DNA from: CAZQGO01 sp964593065
GTDB lineage: Bacteria; Oederibacteriota; JAAXVQ01
Assembly: GCA_964593065.1 (NCBI GenBank)
Contig: CAZQGO010000012.1
Location: 1 to 64,000, forward strand
Length of the DNA: 64,000 nucleotides
Reading direction: 5' to 3'
Below the pieces are notes generated by a model. It was not told the origin of the DNA. It saw nothing but the letters and a program-made list of their open reading frames with translations, and ran no database searches. Made by a program: the position numbers and the translations under genes. The stretch's first letter is position 1. Every line of letters begins with the position of its first letter. Shown one piece after another: positions 32,154-40,669 of the stretch.

Positions 32154-33389
32154 TTAGTCCCGGGGGGATTTCGGCGGCTTTTTTGTCGGGAGGTTGTCGA
32201 AGGCCTTCTCGGAGGGCAATTCCACGACGAAAGTCGTGCCCGCGCCGGGCGTGGAGTTGACCTGGATGGACCCGCCGTGTTCCTCGACGATGGTGTGGCA
32301 GATGAAAAGCCCCAGGCCCGTTCCCTGGCCCCGCGGTTTGGTGGTGTAAAAGGGACTCCAGAGTTTTTCAATATCTTCGGGCGGTATGCCCGAACCATTG
32401 TCCTGAACCGCGAAAACGGCGTGGTCCCGGCTGGGTTTCAAGGTCACGGTAATCCGCGGCTCGGGCCGCTTGGAGAGGGCGTCGACCGCATTGCCGATCA
32501 GGTTGACCAGCACCTGGGTGATCTGCACCGGATTGCCTTTCATCGTGAAGGGAAGGGGTTCCACCTCCCGGGAAATCGACACGCTGTGCTTGGTCTTGGG
32601 CAGGCAGATTTCCAGCGCCTCCCGCAGGCAGGCTTCCGGCTGGTAAATCTCCACTTCTCCGCCCTTGCCGTGCGAGAAGTTGCGCATGCCGTCGATAATC
32701 TGGCGGATGCGCTGCACGGCGTTGTCGAGCATGCCCAGAAGTTCTTTGGCCTGCTGGTACCCCTGGAAACCCGGCTTGCGCCGGGCCGCGTCTTCCAGGA
32801 TTTCGGCCCAGTCGGATTCCCAGGCGCGCTTTAATAGTCTGATGTTGCCCTGCAGGACCGTCAGGGGAGTATTGATCTCGTGCGCGATCCCGGCGGCCAT
32901 GGTCCCCAGCGTCACCAGGCGCTCGGCCTGCACGAGCTGCTGCGCGCGTTCCTGGGCCAACTCTTCCATTTGCAGGGAATATCGCCGCAGGACGTCGTTC
33001 ATTTTCAGCAGCAGGTTTTGATACTCCGACACCCGGACGCCGACGGCCAGCCGGCTTTTCAGCTCCTGAAAATTAAAGGGCTTGGTGATGTAATCATTGG
33101 CGCCCGCATCCAGGCCCTTGAGGATATCCTCGATGTGGTTATTCGCGGTTAATAGAATAATGTATACAAAGCGTTTATTCTCCGCGGTTTGCAGGCGCTG
33201 GCAGATTTCCAATCCATCCAGGCCGGGCATGACCCAATCCAGCAGGATGATGTCCGGATGATCCTTCTGGATGGTTTCCCAGGCTTGATTCCCGTTGGAG
33301 GCCAGGGTGATTTCGTATTTTTGGCCCTCCAGGCTTTTCTCGACGAGCGTGCGCGTCAAACGGTCGTCGTCCGCCACCAAAATCCGCAT
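32154..33389 (-). CDS. Response regulator-histidine kinase hybrid
   Basis: A 411-aa cytoplasmic signalling protein. Residues 1-120 form a REC domain with D51 (ILLDWVMPG) as phosphoacceptor and K103 (ITKPF). A coiled linker with EELAQERAQQLVQAERL leads to the HisKA domain with H170 in GIAHEINTPLTVLQGN. The ATPase domain has N, G1 and G2 boxes (LIGNAVDALSK, DNGSGIP, GTGLGLFICHTIVEEHGG). This layout (REC before the kinase) is typical of cytoplasmic kinases tuned by phosphorylation from another kinase. No cognate response regulator is adjacent. Confidence 0.92.
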   Translation of the reverse strand: MRILVADDDRLTRTLVEKSLEGQKYEITLASNGNQAWETIQKDHPDIILLDWVMPGLDGLEICQRLQTAENKRFVYIILLTANNHIEDILKGLDAGANDYITKPFNFQELKSRLAVGVRVSEYQNLLLKMNDVLRRYSLQMEELAQERAQQLVQAERLVTLGTMAAGIAHEINTPLTVLQGNIRLLKRAWESDWAEILEDAARRKPGFQGYQQAKELLGMLDNAVQRIRQIIDGMRNFSHGKGGEVEIYQPEACLREALEICLPKTKHSVSISREVEPLPFTMKGNPVQITQVLVNLIGNAVDALSKRPEPRITVTLKPSRDHAVFAVQDNGSGIPPEDIEKLWSPFYTTKPRGQGTGLGLFICHTIVEEHGGSIQVNSTPGAGTTFVVELPSEKAFDNLPTKKPPKSPRD

Positions 33390-33564
33390 GGAAATCTCCG
33401 GAGTTCAGGGATAATTTAGTATCGGCAATTATGCGGGAAAATTGAAGCTCCGCCCGGGATTAATCTCCCGTGTTTGCCGGAGCGGAATCCTCCCGCCCTG
33501 AGCGGGCGCCGCTGGCTTTTCGGCCGGCTTGCCCCCATAAAGTGCGCCATTATAGATAGAACCA

Positions 33565-33573
33565 TGATATAAT
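33565..33573 (+). promoter_or_regulatory. Extended -10 before the DUF368 gene
   Basis: TGATATAAT at 33565-33573 forms a perfect extended -10, 46 bp before the ATG at 33619. The -35 region is poor, as is usual for this class. Confidence 0.45.
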
Positions 33574-33618
33574 GCACCAAAAATTTTGTGCGCAGCAACG
33601 AAAAAAAGGAGTCGAGGA

Positions 33619-34653
33619 ATGCCCCAATTGACGCATTTTTTGCAAGGGATCGTCATCGGCGTCGCCAATATCATCCCGGGCGTTTCGGGCGGGACCCTGG
33701 CCCTGGTGCTGGGAATCTACGAGCGGCTGATCGCCGCCATCCACGCCATTTCCGCCCGGACCGTGCGGGCTGTGGCGGGCTTGCTGCGTTTTAATGCCCG
33801 CGGGTGGCGCGAGTTCCTGGAGGAGATGAGCAGGATCGACGCTTTTTTCCTGATTCCGCTCGGACTGGGCGCCGGCGCCGCCATCGTCGCCTTGGCCAAG
33901 CTGATGACCTACCTGCTGGAGAAACAGCATGACCCCACCTACGGGTTCTTTTTTGGATTGGTGCTGGTTTCCGCGCTGGTTCCCTACCGCCTGATCCGCC
34001 GCAAGACCCTGGTTTGCCTGCTGGCGGCCCTGATCGCCGCGGGAGGCGTCGCTGGGCTATCCCAATCCATGAGCGGGGAGGCGAAACTGGCCAAGGCCCA
34101 GGCCAAATATGAATTGCGCCAGGAAGCGCGCGCGAACCCAAACCGGGCGCCGGCAACGGGATCCCGCGGCCTCGCCCATTTCGCCTTCATTTTCATCGCG
34201 GGCGCCTTGGCCATTTCCGCCATGATCCTGCCGGGCATCAGCGGCTCCTTCATCCTGCTGCTGATCGGAGGCTACTTTGAAATCTTGAAGGCCATCGTGT
34301 CCCGGGACCTCCTGCCACTGGCCGTTTTCGCCCTGGGTTGCGGGATCGGCCTCCTGCTCTTCACGCGCTTTCTGAACTTCCTGCTGGCGCGGTGGCATGA
34401 CGTGACCATGAGCTTTTTGCTGGGCCTCGTCCTGGGTTCGTTGTGGCCGATTTGGCCTTTCCAAACCAGCGCCCGGGTGGGCGGCGAAACCCTTTATTTG
34501 GCCAACCGATTTCCCGCGGCCTGGGGTTCCGGCGAAACCCTGACCCTGTGCGCGTTCCTGCTCGGCGCGCTGATCGTGGCGGCGTTTATCTGGGTCGAAA
34601 AAAGGCACGCGCCGGCTGCCGGGGGGGCCGCCTCCGGGCTTCGCTCCGGCTAG
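33619..34653 (+). CDS. DUF368 membrane protein (undecaprenyl-phosphate transporter family, PopT-like)
   Basis: A 344-aa inner-membrane protein with about nine hydrophobic helices. The signature is at the start: GIVIGVANIIPGVSGGTLAL, and repeated inside as ISAMILPGISGSFILLLIGG, an internally duplicated fold. DUF368 proteins have been reported to recycle undecaprenyl phosphate across the membrane, so this gene probably supports cell-wall and surface-polysaccharide assembly. ATG 33619 is preceded by AAAGGAG and GAGG. Upstream is the divergent kinase gene and downstream nifU. The function is assigned from the family. Confidence 0.85.
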   Translation: MPQLTHFLQGIVIGVANIIPGVSGGTLALVLGIYERLIAAIHAISARTVRAVAGLLRFNARGWREFLEEMSRIDAFFLIPLGLGAGAAIVALAKLMTYLLEKQHDPTYGFFFGLVLVSALVPYRLIRRKTLVCLLAALIAAGGVAGLSQSMSGEAKLAKAQAKYELRQEARANPNRAPATGSRGLAHFAFIFIAGALAISAMILPGISGSFILLLIGGYFEILKAIVSRDLLPLAVFALGCGIGLLLFTRFLNFLLARWHDVTMSFLLGLVLGSLWPIWPFQTSARVGGETLYLANRFPAAWGSGETLTLCAFLLGALIVAAFIWVEKRHAPAAGGAASGLRSG

Positions 34654-34853
34654 GAACCCCGGGGCCGAGAAGGTCAAAGGCTCTTGCCCCAAACCCGGGC
34701 CGGTGGTACCATGATGGTCCGGCCGGCGGCACCCAGGAGGGCAGGCGCCGGCGGGCGGTGGAAGGGGCGGGATCCCAACGGGGAGCCTGGAACCCGGGCG
34801 TGGTTCTCCGGGTCTAAAAAACGAATATTTTCAGGATGGGAAGTGCGAAGGTC
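34654..34853. other. 200-bp gap before nifU
   Basis: GC-rich, with one imperfect dyad at 34698-34724 (GGCCGG and CCGGCC arms, inner ACC/GGT). I see no clear promoter or known Fe-S regulator site. Confidence 0.4.
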
Positions 34854-35702
34854 ATGTGGGATTATTCGGAAAAAGTAAAGGAACATTTCACGCATCCGCA
34901 CAATGTCGGCGAGGTCGCCCACCCCGACGCGGTCGGCGAGGTGGGTTCCCTGGTGTGCGGCGATGCGTTGCGCCTGAGCCTGAAGGTCGACCCGAAGACC
35001 GATAAAATCACGGAAGCCAAGTTTCAGACTTTCGGCTGCGGCAGCGCCATCGCCTCCTCCAGCATTCTGACGGACATGATCCTCGGCAAGACGCTGGCGG
35101 AAGCCGCCCGGATCACGAATCGCGACATCGCCGAGGCCCTGGGCGGCCTGCCGCGGGAGAAAATGCACTGCTCGGTCATGGGCATGGAGGCCTTGGAGGC
35201 CGCGATCGCCAATTACCGGGGCGAGCAGGCGCCCGCGGCCCACGACGAGGAGGGCGGGGAGATCGTCTGCAAGTGCTTCGGCGTCACCGACAAAAAGATC
35301 GAGCGCGCCGTGCGCGAGAACGACCTGACCACCATCGAAGAGGTCACCAACTATACCAAAGCCGGCGGGGCCTGCGCGTCCTGCCACTGGAAAATCGAGG
35401 AAATCATCCGCCGCGTCCGCAGCGAGATGAAGCCGCCTCAGGCGCAGACGGAATGCAAGCCGCTGACCAACCTGCAGCGCATGCAGCTGGTGCAGGCCAC
35501 GCTCGACCGCGAAATACGCCCCGAGCTGCGCAAGGACGGGGGAGATCTGGAACTGGTGGACGTCGAGGGCCGCACGGTCAAGGTCCGCCTGCTCGGCATG
35601 TGCGCGGGCTGCCAGGTCGCGGGTTTTACCCTGCGGGATTTCGTCGGCCAGAAGCTGCGGGAGTTCGTGGAGCCGGACATCACGGTCGAGGAGATGAAAT
35701 AA
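34854..35702 (+). CDS. nifU: Three-domain NifU-type iron-sulfur scaffold
   Basis: A 282-aa scaffold that assembles and passes on Fe-S clusters, with NifS supplying sulfur. Residues 1-125 form the IscU domain with C35 (SLVCGDALR), FQTFGCGSAIASSS and KMHCSVMGMEAL. Residues about 140-190 bind a permanent 2Fe-2S cluster (IVCKCFGVTDKKIERAVREN with CxC, then GACASCHWK). The last 75 residues are an NFU domain with CAGC (GMCAGCQVAGFTL). I start at 34854 because proteins of this type start MWDYSEKV; an in-frame ATG at 34836 is the alternative. nifS begins directly after the stop, so they form an operon. No nif genes are nearby, so it probably serves general Fe-S assembly. Confidence 0.95.
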   Translation: MWDYSEKVKEHFTHPHNVGEVAHPDAVGEVGSLVCGDALRLSLKVDPKTDKITEAKFQTFGCGSAIASSSILTDMILGKTLAEAARITNRDIAEALGGLPREKMHCSVMGMEALEAAIANYRGEQAPAAHDEEGGEIVCKCFGVTDKKIERAVRENDLTTIEEVTNYTKAGGACASCHWKIEEIIRRVRSEMKPPQAQTECKPLTNLQRMQLVQATLDREIRPELRKDGGDLELVDVEGRTVKVRLLGMCAGCQVAGFTLRDFVGQKLREFVEPDITVEEMK

Positions 35703-36905
35703 GTGGATCAAGTCATTTATCTCGACAACAACGCCACCACGGCCGTGGCCCCGGAAGTGCTGGAAGTCATGCTGCCGTATTATCAAAAAAGCTACGGCAA
35801 TCCTTCCAGCATGCACACCTTCGGAGGGAGCTTGGCGCACGACATCGCCCGCGCCCGCGAGCAGGTGGCGAGCCTGTTCGCGGCGCAAACCAGCGAAATT
35901 GTGTTCACCAGCTGCGGAACCGAGTCGGACAACGCCGCCCTGCGCGGCGTGCTGGAGGCCTACCCGGAGAAACGCCACCTCATCACCACGCGCGTCGAGC
36001 ACCCCGCCGTCTTGAACCTGGCCAAACACCTGGAGCAGCACGGCTACCAGGTGACGTACCTGCCGGTGGACATGCAGGGGCGCCTGGACCTCGACCACTT
36101 GCGGGCGGCGATCCGGCCGGACACGGCCGTCGTCTCCATCATGTACGCCAACAACGAAACCGGCACCGTGTTCCCCGTGACGCAAATCGGGCAGATCGTC
36201 AAGGAGCGGGGGAGCGTCTTCCATTGCGATGCCGTGCAGGCGGCCGGGAAGCTCAGCCTCGATACCCGGTCCATCCCCGCAGACCTGATTTCCATATCCG
36301 GCCACAAGCTCCACGCCCCCAAAGGCGTCGGGGCCCTGTATATCCGGCGGGGCACGCGCTTCGTGCCCTTCATCATCGGCGGACACCAGGAGCACGGTCG
36401 GCGCGGCGGCACGGAAAACGTGGCCGGCATCGTGGGCTTGGGCCGCGCCTGCGAGCTGGCCCGGACCAGCCGCGAGCAGGAAGGGTCACGCCAGGCCGCC
36501 CTGCGCGACCGCCTGGAGGCGCGGGTTCTCGAGCGGATTTCAGAGGTTCAGGTCAACGGCGACCGGGATCACCGCCTGCCCAACACCACCAACATCAGTT
36601 TTTCCTATATCGAGGGCGAAGCCATTTTGCTGAAGCTCAATGAGCGGAACATCTGCGCTTCCTCGGGATCTGCCTGCACCTCCGGCTCGCTGGAGCCCAG
36701 CCACGTTTTGCGCGCCATGGGCGTGCCTTTCACGGCCATCCATGGTTCCGTCCGCTTCAGTTTCAGCCGCTACAATACCGAAGCAGAAGTGGATTTCGTG
36801 CTCCAGGAGCTGCCCGGCATCATCGCCGAATTGCGAAACATGTCGCCGTTCTGGGCCAGGCGCGCCCGGGAGGAGAAATCCACCTGCCCGGACCCCTTGC
36901 CGTGA
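35703..36905 (+). CDS. nifS: Cysteine desulfurase, NifS type
   Basis: PLP enzyme that takes sulfur from cysteine to supply NifU. The 400-aa protein begins at GTG immediately after the nifU stop. Motifs: YLDNNATTAVAPEVLEVMLP, ITTRVEHPAVLN, SISGHKLHAPKGVGALYI with PLP Lys202, and the active-site Cys325 in SSGSACTSGSLEPSHVL, the same number as in Azotobacter NifS. The length is normal. The C-terminus has an added polar tail. Full-length NifU next to it indicates a NIF-type Fe-S system in place of ISC or SUF; other genes outside the window could still provide those. Confidence 0.96.
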   Translation: MDQVIYLDNNATTAVAPEVLEVMLPYYQKSYGNPSSMHTFGGSLAHDIARAREQVASLFAAQTSEIVFTSCGTESDNAALRGVLEAYPEKRHLITTRVEHPAVLNLAKHLEQHGYQVTYLPVDMQGRLDLDHLRAAIRPDTAVVSIMYANNETGTVFPVTQIGQIVKERGSVFHCDAVQAAGKLSLDTRSIPADLISISGHKLHAPKGVGALYIRRGTRFVPFIIGGHQEHGRRGGTENVAGIVGLGRACELARTSREQEGSRQAALRDRLEARVLERISEVQVNGDRDHRLPNTTNISFSYIEGEAILLKLNERNICASSGSACTSGSLEPSHVLRAMGVPFTAIHGSVRFSFSRYNTEAEVDFVLQELPGIIAELRNMSPFWARRAREEKSTCPDPLP

Positions 36906-37025
36906 GCTTTTCCCGGCCGGATCCCGGCCGGCCGCGGCGATTTTTCTAGATTTTTGCCGGAGTTTTGGCTAAAATACCCGCCAATTTATCCAGCGATTCC
37001 GTTTGGAAATCAAGGAGGAGCGCCG

Positions 37026-38843
37026 ATGTCCCGAAATGCCCACCCGGAGATGCTCAAGGCCCTGGAGGCCACCGAGCGGGGCCGTTCACCCTTTGAAAAC
37101 GAGATCCGCCGCCTGCCCTTGCCCGTCCTGAAGGTATTCCGGGCCGGGGGCCGCATCTCCCCGGCCGGTTTCGAGGCCGCCCCGGGGCAGCTCCCGGACA
37201 TCCGAGAGAACGCCGCACTCCGGGAGGCGTTCCCGCGCCTGTGCCCGCTCACGGGCAGCCAGGTGCTGCGCGCCACGGCGGAGCGCCGGCCCGAGGTTTC
37301 CGGCAGGCGGGTGGCGGTGTTGTTCTCGGGCGGACCGGCGGCCGGGGGCCATAACGTGCTGGTCGGATTGAAGAAGGCGCTGGGGGCGGGCAATACGCTG
37401 CTGGGGGTGAAGGGCGGCCCGAAGGGCCTGCTGGAAGGCCGGCTGTTCGAAGTCCGCGACGAGGACCTGGCCCGCATTCTCAACACGGGCGGATTCGACT
37501 TTTTGGGGTCCGACCGGACCAAGATCAAGGATCACGAGCAATTCAAGAAAGTCAAGTCGGTCTGCCACGACCAGCGGGTGGACGCCCTGGTGGTGGTGGG
37601 CGGCGATGATTCCAACACCAATGCCGCCGTGCTGGCGGAATACCTGTACGCCAACGTTCATGCCGACGGCCGGGGCGTTCAGATCGTGGGCGTGCCCAAG
37701 ACCATCGACGGCGACCTGCAGGTGGAGGACTGGCTGCCGATTTCCTTCGGCTTCGACACGGCCACCAAGGTCTACGCGGAGCTGGTCGGCAATATCCTGC
37801 AGGATACCCCCTCCTCGCGCAAATATTGGCACTTCATCAAGCTCATGGGCCGGAGCGCGACCCACGTCGGTTTGGAGGTGGCCCTGCAGACCAAGCCGGC
37901 CGTGGCCTTCGTCTCGGAGGAAATCGCGGAAAAAAAGCTTTCCCTGTCGCAGATCGTGGATATCATCTGCCGTGCCGTGGCCCGGCGGGCCGCAAAAGGC
38001 ATGCACTACGGGGTCGTGCTGGTTCCCGAAGGCCTGATCGAGTTCATCCCGGAAATGCGGGTCCTGATCAGTGAATTGAATGACGTTCTGGCCGCTTCAA
38101 ACCAGTTGTTGGGCGAGATCCCCACCATGGCCGAGAAAAAGGATTTCATCTACGGCAAGATTTCGGCGGCCTCCGCCAAGCTGATGGCCACGTTGCCGGA
38201 TGAATTCGAAGACATGCTGCTCTTGGACCGGGACGCCCACGGCAACCTGCAGGTTTCCCAAATCCCCACCGAAAAGCTGTTGATCGAGATGGTCGCAAAT
38301 CGCCTGCATGAAATGCGGGTCAATCCCGGGCCCTTCGTGGGCCCCGGTTCCGGGCAGGTGCAACTGACCCCGGAGGAAGTCGCACGGTTTCAAAAATCGA
38401 AATTTTCCACGAACAGCCATTTCTTCGGATATGAAGGCCGGTGCGGGGCGCCCAGCCGCTTTGACGCGGCCTACACCTTCAATCTGGGGCTGACCGCCGG
38501 TTCGCTAGTCCTGGCGGGCAAGACGGGGTACATGGTGGCGCTGAACGCGCTCGACCGGGGCGGGGAGGCCCTGGCCCTGCCGCTCACAGGCCTCATCTGC
38601 GTCGAGCGCCGCCATGGCAAGGACGAACTGGTGATCGAGAAGGCGCTGGTGAAGACGGATTCTCCCGCTTTTCTTTTTTTCCTCGCCAACCGCGAGCGCT
38701 GGGCCGCGGAGGATCTTTTTGCCTCGCCCGGGCCCCGGCAACTTTGGGGGCCGGTCGCCGGGCACATGCCGGCCCTGATGGCTTTGAACCAGGGTTACGC
38801 CAGCCTGAAATTTGACCTGGGCGAGGAAATGGACGTCAGCTGA
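37026..38843 (+). CDS. Pyrophosphate-dependent phosphofructokinase (long PfpB-like type)
   Basis: Interconverts fructose 6-phosphate and fructose 1,6-bisphosphate using pyrophosphate. The 605-aa length and the motif GGDD (about residues 192-195, VVVGGDDSNTNAAVLAEYLY) with P224-KTIDGDL identify the PPi-using group rather than ATP-PFK. FGFDTATKVYAELVGNILQD follows, and an active-site MGRSATHVGLE. The first 90 residues extend before the nucleotide fold. ATG 37026 has a strong AAGGAGGAG. Enolase follows after 52 bp, so two glycolytic genes are paired. PPi use fits anaerobic or energy-limited metabolism. Confidence 0.92.
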   Translation: MSRNAHPEMLKALEATERGRSPFENEIRRLPLPVLKVFRAGGRISPAGFEAAPGQLPDIRENAALREAFPRLCPLTGSQVLRATAERRPEVSGRRVAVLFSGGPAAGGHNVLVGLKKALGAGNTLLGVKGGPKGLLEGRLFEVRDEDLARILNTGGFDFLGSDRTKIKDHEQFKKVKSVCHDQRVDALVVVGGDDSNTNAAVLAEYLYANVHADGRGVQIVGVPKTIDGDLQVEDWLPISFGFDTATKVYAELVGNILQDTPSSRKYWHFIKLMGRSATHVGLEVALQTKPAVAFVSEEIAEKKLSLSQIVDIICRAVARRAAKGMHYGVVLVPEGLIEFIPEMRVLISELNDVLAASNQLLGEIPTMAEKKDFIYGKISAASAKLMATLPDEFEDMLLLDRDAHGNLQVSQIPTEKLLIEMVANRLHEMRVNPGPFVGPGSGQVQLTPEEVARFQKSKFSTNSHFFGYEGRCGAPSRFDAAYTFNLGLTAGSLVLAGKTGYMVALNALDRGGEALALPLTGLICVERRHGKDELVIEKALVKTDSPAFLFFLANRERWAAEDLFASPGPRQLWGPVAGHMPALMALNQGYASLKFDLGEEMDVS

Positions 38844-38895
38844 ACCGCGGGCCGGACGCGCGGGAGCACCTATTTCTATTTCACGGGAGGCTTCA

Positions 38896-40173
38896 ATGTC
38901 AACGTTGATCAAGGAAGTTCGAGCCATGGAAATTTTGGATTCGCGGGGGAACCCCACGGTGCGCGTGTTCGTGACCCTGCGGGGCAAGCCTCCCGTGTCG
39001 GCCTCCGTGCCTTCGGGCGCCTCCACGGGGGAACACGAAGCCGTCGAGTTGCGCGACGGCGACCCGGCCCGGTACCTCGGCAAGGGCACGCTGCGGGCCG
39101 TGGAGAACGTCAACCGCATCATCGCCCCGGCGGTCAAAGGCCGGGACGCCCTGGACTTCAAAGCCCTGGACAAGCTCTTGATCAAGCTGGACGGCACGCC
39201 GAACAAGGGCAGGCTGGGAGCCAATGCCATTCTGGGCGTGTCCATGGCCGCGGTGAAGGCCGCGGCCATGGCCGAAGGCCAGCCGGTCTACCAGTTCCTG
39301 GGCGGCAAGAAAGCCACGGTGCTGCCGGCGCCCATGATGAACATCTTGAACGGCGGCAAGCATGCGGACAACAGCGTGGATTTCCAGGAGTTTATGGTCA
39401 TGCCGCTCGGGAGGCCCAGCTTCCGCGAGGCTCTGCGCGCCGGCGCCGAAACCTTCCACCACCTGGCCAAGATCCTGAAGAAAAAAGGGTACGCCACGGG
39501 CGTGGGGGACGAAGGCGGCTTCGCGCCGAACCTGAAAAGCAACGAAGAGGCCTGCGAAGTGATCCTGGAGGCCATCCGGGCGGCAGGCTACCAGCCCGGA
39601 AAGGACATCCTGATCGCCCTGGATCCGGCGGCGAGCTCGTTCTTCCAGGCCGGCAAATATAACCTGGCGGATTCCGGTTCGGGGATCAAGACCACGGACG
39701 AGATGATCGACCTTTGGGCCTCCTGGATCGATAAATATCCGATCGCTTCCATGGAGGATCCGCTGGATGAAAACGACTGGGACGGGTTCAAGCGCTTCAC
39801 CGCCCGCGTGGGGAACAAATGCCAGGTGGTGGGGGACGACATCTTTGTCACCAATCCCAAATTCGTGGAGAAGGGGATCGCCCAAAAATCCGCCAATGCC
39901 GTGCTCATCAAGGTCAACCAGATCGGGACCGTTTCCGAAACCATCGCCACCATCAAGCTCTGCCAGAAGGCGGGCTGGAACTACGTCATCTCCCACCGCT
40001 CCGGAGAGACCGAGGACACCTTCATCGCGGACTTTGCCGTGGCCATGGGCGGCGGGCAGATCAAGACCGGCTCGGCCTCGCGCAGCGACCGCATCGCCAA
40101 GTACAACCGCCTGTTGGAGATCGAGGACGAGCTGGGAAGCCGGGCGGTGTACAAGAACGTGGTGAGCCGCTAA
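38896..40173 (+). CDS. eno: Enolase
   Basis: Cytoplasmic enzyme converting 2-phosphoglycerate to phosphoenolpyruvate. The 425-aa protein has all signature blocks: EILDSRGNPTVRV, PSGASTGEHEAVELRDGD, MMNILNGGKHADNSVDFQE, VGDEGGFAPN, SMEDPLDENDW (metal ligands), AVLIKVNQIGT with the catalytic Lys, and ISHRSGETEDTFIADFAV. Starts at ATG 38896 with GGGAGG 5 nt upstream. It follows the PPi-PFK gene, and an intrinsic terminator ends the transcript downstream. Confidence 0.98.
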   Translation: MSTLIKEVRAMEILDSRGNPTVRVFVTLRGKPPVSASVPSGASTGEHEAVELRDGDPARYLGKGTLRAVENVNRIIAPAVKGRDALDFKALDKLLIKLDGTPNKGRLGANAILGVSMAAVKAAAMAEGQPVYQFLGGKKATVLPAPMMNILNGGKHADNSVDFQEFMVMPLGRPSFREALRAGAETFHHLAKILKKKGYATGVGDEGGFAPNLKSNEEACEVILEAIRAAGYQPGKDILIALDPAASSFFQAGKYNLADSGSGIKTTDEMIDLWASWIDKYPIASMEDPLDENDWDGFKRFTARVGNKCQVVGDDIFVTNPKFVEKGIAQKSANAVLIKVNQIGTVSETIATIKLCQKAGWNYVISHRSGETEDTFIADFAVAMGGGQIKTGSASRSDRIAKYNRLLEIEDELGSRAVYKNVVSR

Positions 40174-40281
40174 CCCGCGGCGGGCGGAAAGCGCGCAGGC
40201 AAACGGGGTGCGGCCGAGCCCGCCCGCGGCCCGTAAACGCGGAGCGCGGCGGGGCGCCGAGCTCCCGAAAAAACTTTCGAC

Positions 40282-40318
40282 CAGGCGGTTCCGGAAACCG
40301 GGACCGCCTGTTTATTTT
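40282..40318 (+). terminator. Rho-independent terminator after eno
   Basis: Stem CAGGCGGTTCC / GGGACCGCCTG (11 bp with one G-U pair) closes a 7-nt loop and is followed by TTTATTTT. It lies between eno and the convergent ArsR gene. An A-run precedes it, so it may also act for the minus strand. Confidence 0.85.
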
Positions 40319-40330
40319 CCCGGATGGTTT

Positions 40331-40669
40331 TCAGGTCTCCAGCACATGCTCGCGCGCCATTTCGACCAAGAGGCGGACATGGTCGTCGTCGAGATGATAG
40401 TACGCGGTCTTGCCCTCGCGCCGCTTGGCCACGAGGCGGGCCTGCCGGAGCGTCTGCAGCTGATGGGAGACCGCCGAAGGCGTCACGCGCAGGAGTCCCG
40501 CGAGTTCGCTGACCGCGTGTTCCCTGCGCGCCAGCAGCAGCAGGAGCTGCAGGCGCCGCGGATCGCTGAGGTGGTGGAACAAATCGGCCAACTTCGGCAG
40601 CAGGCCGGGCTTCGCCAGCAGGCGGGCGGAAAGCTTGTCCCTGCGGGGGGATGCGCTCCGGACGCTCAC
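40331..40669 (-). CDS. ArsR/SmtB-family metal-responsive repressor
   Basis: A 112-aa winged-helix DNA-binding repressor starting at GTG 40669 with AGGAGG 8 nt upstream. The core is LADLFHHLSDPRRLQLLLLL and HAVSELAGLLRVTPSAVSHQ (recognition helix), with LVAKRREGKTAYYHLDDDHV forming the wing. The C-terminal DDDHVRLLVEMAREHVLE helix has Asp/His residues that could make a metal site of the alpha-5 kind; no ArsR-type CVC motif is seen. The start overlaps the stop of the permease gene by 4 bp (GTGA). It probably controls its own operon through the dyad at 41970-41987. Confidence 0.88.
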   Translation of the reverse strand: MSVRSASPRRDKLSARLLAKPGLLPKLADLFHHLSDPRRLQLLLLLARREHAVSELAGLLRVTPSAVSHQLQTLRQARLVAKRREGKTAYYHLDDDHVRLLVEMAREHVLET

